From positions 1 through 8,117 of the forward strand of contig CAMHDB010000080.1 of assembly GCA_946183715.1 (NCBI GenBank): DNA of 8,117 bases, written 5' to 3'. A program made the translations under genes and the position numbers. Below the pieces are notes generated by a model that saw nothing but the letters and a program-made list of their open reading frames with translations, was not told the DNA's origin and ran no database searches. Positions 5,932-8,117 of this stretch are shown piece by piece (positions within the stretch are counted from its first letter, which is position 1; each line of letters opens with the position of its first letter). Source of the stretch: an uncultured Oscillibacter sp. (GTDB lineage: Bacteria > Bacillota > Clostridia > Oscillospirales > Oscillospiraceae).

Positions 5932-7032
5932 GTGGCAGAACAAACGACTACCCCCAATTCCACGATGAAAAAGGGCCCCTTCCGCAAGATTCGCGCGGAA
6001 ATGGAACGCTACAAGACCCTCAGCAAGCAGGACCAGCGGCGTTACGTCACGGACATGCTGTTCAATAACGCGATGTACATTATCATTGTACTCGCGATTA
6101 TCTTCATTGCCATTCGGGTACCGAGTTTCGTCTCGCTGTCCTCCATCGTGAATATCATCTCGCTGACGGCCTCGCGCCTCCCGATAGCGCTGGGCGTGGC
6201 GGGCTGTATCGTGCTGGCGGGCACCGACATCTCCGCCGGACGCGCGGTCGGCCTCGCGGCCTGTATCGCCGGGTCGCTGCTGACGACCGCCAACAAGATT
6301 TTCCCGGGCATGGGCGTACAGCCTCTCCCGCTTGTCATCCTGATTGTCGTCGCCGTGGGCGCGCTGATTGGCTTTGTCAACGGCTTTTGCATGGCGAAAT
6401 TCAAGCTCCACCCCTATATTGTCACGCTCTCGACGCAGTTGATTCTCTACGGTACGATTCTGCTTTACCTGAAAATGGGCGAAAACAACGGGCAGACGCT
6501 GTCCAGCCTGTCGGAAGGCTACCGGAATCTCGTGGCCGGGACGCTGTTTACCATCGGCACCGTCGCCGTTCCGCGCTACGTGCTCTATGCCATTATCCTC
6601 GCCGCGATTATGTGGGTCATCTGGAATAAGACCACGCTCGGAAAGAATATGTTCGCGGTCGGCTCCAACGAGGAGGCCGCGAACGTGTCCGGCGTCAACG
6701 TCATGCGGACGATTATTCTCGTGTTCGTCATGGCTGGCATTATGTACTCCATCACCGGATTCTTTGAGGGCGCGCGTATCGCCTCCATCAACGGCAACAC
6801 CGGCTTCAACTACGAGGCCGACGCAATCGCGGCGTGTGTTATTGGCGGCGTGTCGTTCGTGGGCGGTATCGGCAAAATCAGCGGCATTATTACGGGCGTT
6901 CTGCTGTTGCAAATCATCTTCACAGGCCTGAACTTCCTCTCCGTTGACCAGAACATCCTCTACATTATCAAGGGCCTTGTCATTCTGGTGGCCTGCGCCA
7001 TTGATATGCGGAAATACCTCGTCCGCAAGTAA
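5932..7032 (+). CDS. mglC: Galactose/methyl-galactoside-type ABC permease (MglC)
   Basis: This 366-residue multispanning protein forms the membrane channel of the importer and couples to MglA. It aligns well with E. coli MglC as I recall that sequence. Shared blocks are IALGVAGCIVLAGTDISAGR (85-104, with the MglC-type GTD-SAGR), GALIGFVNG (143-151), WNKTTLGKNMFAVG (231-244), the cytoplasmic coupling loop EEAANVSGVNV (247-257) and the stretch 294-314 (YEADAIAACVIGG, then VSFVGGIG). The first helix is at about residues 47-64, and hydrophobic segments continue to about 357. The N-terminus is unusual: about 45 polar, mostly basic residues precede helix 1, against roughly 17 in E. coli. The GTG start is set by a strong ribosome binding site, though ATG 5965 would shorten this tail. 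The next gene begins three bases after the stop. Confidence 0.93.
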   Translation: MAEQTTTPNSTMKKGPFRKIRAEMERYKTLSKQDQRRYVTDMLFNNAMYIIIVLAIIFIAIRVPSFVSLSSIVNIISLTASRLPIALGVAGCIVLAGTDISAGRAVGLAACIAGSLLTTANKIFPGMGVQPLPLVILIVVAVGALIGFVNGFCMAKFKLHPYIVTLSTQLILYGTILLYLKMGENNGQTLSSLSEGYRNLVAGTLFTIGTVAVPRYVLYAIILAAIMWVIWNKTTLGKNMFAVGSNEEAANVSGVNVMRTIILVFVMAGIMYSITGFFEGARIASINGNTGFNYEADAIAACVIGGVSFVGGIGKISGIITGVLLLQIIFTGLNFLSVDQNILYIIKGLVILVACAIDMRKYLVRK

Positions 7033-7035
7033 GCC

Positions 7036-7395
7036 ATGCCGGAAGAACACCGCCCGGAACAACCGGAATTGCGCGGGCTGTACCGTCACGTCAAAATCTC
7101 CGTGCGGACGCTCGATATCATCATCGTGGCGGGAATCGCCGCCATGGTGCTACTCGTCCTGTGGTCGGCGTCGGGCGAGGGCTACTCGGTACGCTTCGAC
7201 GCGCGCGGCGGCTCGGATGTCCCGGCGCAGTCGGTACGCTACGGGGAGGCCGTCGCGGAACCCGCGCCCCCCGAACGGAATGGCTATTCGTTCGACGGCT
7301 GGTTCGCCGACGAGGCCTACGGTATCCCGTGGGACTTCCAGTCGAACCGCGTAGAGGGCGATACGACCCTTTACGCCCACTGGATTCCGGACTAA
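7036..7395 (+). CDS. Membrane-anchored InlB B-repeat (Flg_new / Listeria-Bacteroides repeat) protein
   Basis: The 119-residue protein has a basic N-terminal segment (1-25), one membrane helix at about 27-44 (DIIIVAGIAAMVLLVLW) and a single InlB B-repeat domain at about 50-117. The repeat is recognised by YSVRFDARGGSDVPAQ, V-YGEAV, P-RNGYSFDGWFAD, WDF and GDTTLYAHW. The positive N-terminus predicts N-in topology with the repeat outside the cell. Such repeats are small beta-grasp modules of bacterial surface proteins. Here there is only one, with no LPXTG motif or other domain. The gene begins three bases after mglC with no clear ribosome binding site of its own, so it is probably translated by coupling and belongs to the mgl operon. 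Its function is unknown. An accessory role at the transporter is a guess from position. Confidence 0.85.
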   Translation: MPEEHRPEQPELRGLYRHVKISVRTLDIIIVAGIAAMVLLVLWSASGEGYSVRFDARGGSDVPAQSVRYGEAVAEPAPPERNGYSFDGWFADEAYGIPWDFQSNRVEGDTTLYAHWIPD

Positions 7396-7400
7396 ACAAA

Positions 7401-7594
7401 GGGGCTGTCCCAAAACAGGAAGATATTGGGAATTTGCTGATATTTTCTGGTCAATGACGGAAAAGCTCTCAAAAACAGGAATTACGCAACACTACCGGAG
7501 GGGCGGGAAAGCTGCTCCGGTAGTGGTTCTATTCGGGTTGTTTCGGACCGGGGAGAATCACGCGCTGTCCTCTAAAAAATCGGTTGGGACGGCC
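7401..7594. mobile_element. Possible small insertion-element remnant (MITE-like) with imperfect terminal inverted repeats
   Basis: The left end GGCTGTCCCAA (7403-7413, within GGGGCTGTCCCAAAA at 7401-7415) is mirrored by TTGGGACGGCC (7584-7594), whose complement is GGCCGTCCCAA: 10 of 11 bases match. GGGGCTGTCCCAAAA resembles the ends of several insertion-sequence families (from memory). The interior has no transposase frame, is more AT-rich at its left than the neighbouring genes, holds an 11-base-pair hairpin, and carries the direct repeat AAAACAGGAA at 7412 and 7472, 60 bases apart. The right boundary coincides with the break in the doc gene. I see no target duplication. Alternatives are a chance match or a decayed end of a larger insertion. 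Confidence 0.4.
7490..7525 (+). terminator. Hairpin, possible weak terminator of the mgl operon
   Basis: CACTACCGGAG (7490-7500) and CTCCGGTAGTG (7515-7525) pair perfectly over 11 bases around a 14-base loop. Only a broken T-rich stretch (GTTCTATTC) follows, so termination would be weak or factor-assisted. It is the only strong hairpin within 150 bases of the last mgl gene. Because the stem is symmetrical, it could also serve minus-strand transcripts or be an internal structure of the element around it. Confidence 0.4.
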
Positions 7595-7782
7595 AGACTG
7601 GTTCCCAAGCGTCCGGCCTTTTCCAAGACACTTGGATATAAGTCCTGTCCGTCGAATGTCTGGAACGGCGCGGAGAGAGCCGATTCCCAAAGCCCCTCGT
7701 CCCGGACGCCGTAAATGCCGCCGAACTCCTCAATCAAATCTTCGTGGAGACGCAAAACCTGCTCTTTGGTCAGCCGCTTCAT
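7558..7782 (-). pseudogene. Truncated Doc/Fic-type toxin (death-on-curing family), catalytic motif lost
   Basis: The 74-residue frame begins as a clear Doc-family toxin: LTKEQVLRLHEDLIEEFGG, GVRDEGLWESALSAPFQTF, DGQDLYPSVLEKAGRLGTSLA. Doc proteins are Fic-fold kinases that phosphorylate EF-Tu and usually have about 120-130 residues. The family motif HPFxDGNKR should follow a few residues after SLA. Instead the frame reads VPTDFLEDSA and stops. No other frame restores the motif, so the product lacks its active site and is presumably inactive. The family sequence ends at about residue 64 (codon 7591-7593), exactly at the right boundary of the element-like segment, which suggests disruption by insertion or deletion. 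ATG 7782 has AGGAG eight bases upstream (complement of 7791-7795) and overlaps the antitoxin stop by ATGA, so expression signals are intact. Confidence 0.82.
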
Positions 7783-8024
7783 TTGGCAAGCTCCTGATAA
7801 ACCGCCCGGTTTCGCTTTATCAAACGGCGGGAGATTTCCTGAACCTCCTGACTGGAAGCGTCCTCTGTCATATCGGCGTCACGATTCAGGTCAAGAACCA
7901 GATAACGCGACTTGTCATTCAGCGCAATGACAGCCGAGCCGTACAGGTCAACCAGACGGGCGATTTCCGAAAAGCTCCCGTCCGTGTCCGGCAGGGATAC
8001 GACCCTTCCGCTTTCAATGTCCAT
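7779..8024 (-). CDS. Antitoxin of a Doc-type toxin-antitoxin module (Phd/YefM-like)
   Basis: The protein sits directly upstream of the doc remnant with a 4-base ATGA overlap, the classical antitoxin-toxin order. From ATG 8024 it has 81 residues and begins MDIESGRVVSLPDTDG. SFSEIARLVDLYGSAVIALNDKSRYLVLDL follows the helix-then-beta-hairpin pattern of Phd/YefM antitoxins. The acidic C-terminal half (DADMTEDASSQEVQEISRRLIKRNRAVYQELAK) would be the flexible toxin-binding region. The start is ambiguous. AGGAG (complement of 8035-8039) lies ten bases before ATG 8024 but only one base before ATG 8033 and downstream of TTG 8048. The frame is also open, without a stop, up to the window edge. The toxin is broken, so this may be an orphan antitoxin. 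Family assignment rests on context as much as sequence. Confidence 0.7.
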   Translation of the reverse strand: MDIESGRVVSLPDTDGSFSEIARLVDLYGSAVIALNDKSRYLVLDLNRDADMTEDASSQEVQEISRRLIKRNRAVYQELAK

Positions 8025-8048
8025 AGCTTTCATTCTCCTAACTTTCAA

Positions 8049-8083
8049 CTGCGCGGCGCGTTTTGCGGCGGCAGTTCTTTTTT
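8049..8083 (+). terminator. Terminator-like hairpin reading on the plus strand
   Basis: CTGCGCGGCGC (8049-8059) can fold on GCGGCGGCAG (8065-8074) with nine pairs, one bulge and one G-G mismatch, followed by TTCTTTTTT (8075-8083). On the plus strand this has the layout of a terminator, perhaps stopping read-through from the mgl side. On the minus strand it would lie upstream of the antitoxin. The imperfect stem makes this tentative. Confidence 0.3.
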
Positions 8084-8117
8084 GTGTCCGGCGTATTATG
8101 AATCCATCCAGAGAAAG

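Noticed and set aside
5683..7089. A 468-codon open frame on the minus strand opposite mglA and mglC
   Set aside because: It is rich in His, Asp, Arg, Glu and Asn with no recognisable domain, and lies opposite two certain genes. High third-position GC in those genes removes stops from the opposite strand.
7532..7553. TTGTTTCGGACCGG as the inverted partner of the left element end
   Set aside because: Only about 9 of 16 positions match; TTGGGACGGCC at 7584-7594 is a much better partner.
7528..7590. A frameshifted continuation of doc reading PNRFFRGQR, vaguely like HPFxDGNKR
   Set aside because: It needs gaps to align, lacks the His and the GN pair, and runs into a stop after about twenty residues with no family sequence.
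7454..7714. A plus-strand frame across the element-like region and the doc remnant
   Set aside because: It is antisense to the recognisable doc sequence and has no domain features or ribosome binding site.

Overview
The window looks like chromosomal DNA from a fairly GC-rich Firmicute, most likely a gut Clostridia of the Oscillospirales type. Support comes from the strong AGGAGG-type ribosome binding sites, GTG and TTG starts, a clostridial-style lipoprotein sugar-binding protein, an AzlCD exporter, an InlB/Flg_new-repeat protein, and codon use rich in third-position G/C. The placement is inferred; no rRNA or tRNA is present to anchor it.

Region 1 (1-3063, plus strand) is a tightly packed gene run: the 3' end of lepA (elongation factor 4), a four-helix membrane protein of unknown function, a 56-residue single-helix membrane protein, azlC and azlD (branched-chain amino acid exporter) and a Nudix hydrolase of the CoA-pyrophosphatase type. 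Gaps are 10-14 bases in the first part. azlC/azlD and azlD/nudix each overlap by ATGA. A hairpin followed by six T closes the run. One transcript is likely. The small-protein gene carries a perfect 11-3-11 inverted repeat.

Region 2 (3064-3234) is intergenic. It holds a second hairpin that partly repeats the terminator sequence, a sigma-A-like promoter, and a perfect 20-base palindrome placed almost exactly where transcription should start.

Region 3 (3235-7395, plus strand) is a complete galactose/methyl-galactoside-type ABC importer operon: mglB (lipoprotein binding protein with the calcium loop of the glucose/galactose-binding family), a strong intercistronic hairpin, mglA (double ATPase) and mglC (permease). 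A 119-residue membrane-anchored protein with one InlB B-repeat (Flg_new) domain starts three bases after mglC. MglB captures sugar outside the membrane, MglC forms the channel and MglA drives import. The role of the InlB-repeat protein is unknown. Several MglB sugar-contact positions differ from the E. coli protein, so the exact sugar is uncertain.

Region 4 (7396-8117) appears to be a scar. A roughly 194-base stretch is bounded by imperfect inverted copies of an insertion-sequence-like end (GGCYGTCCCAA). Its right end coincides with the point where a minus-strand Doc/Fic-type toxin gene loses its family sequence, before the catalytic HPFxDGNKR motif. The upstream antitoxin gene is intact and overlaps the toxin start by ATGA. 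This looks like a toxin-antitoxin module broken by a small mobile element.

I found no CRISPR array, RNA gene or wholly new defence system. The best leads are the broken toxin with its element-like boundaries, the operon-linked InlB-repeat protein, the palindrome at the mgl start site and the altered MglB pocket.
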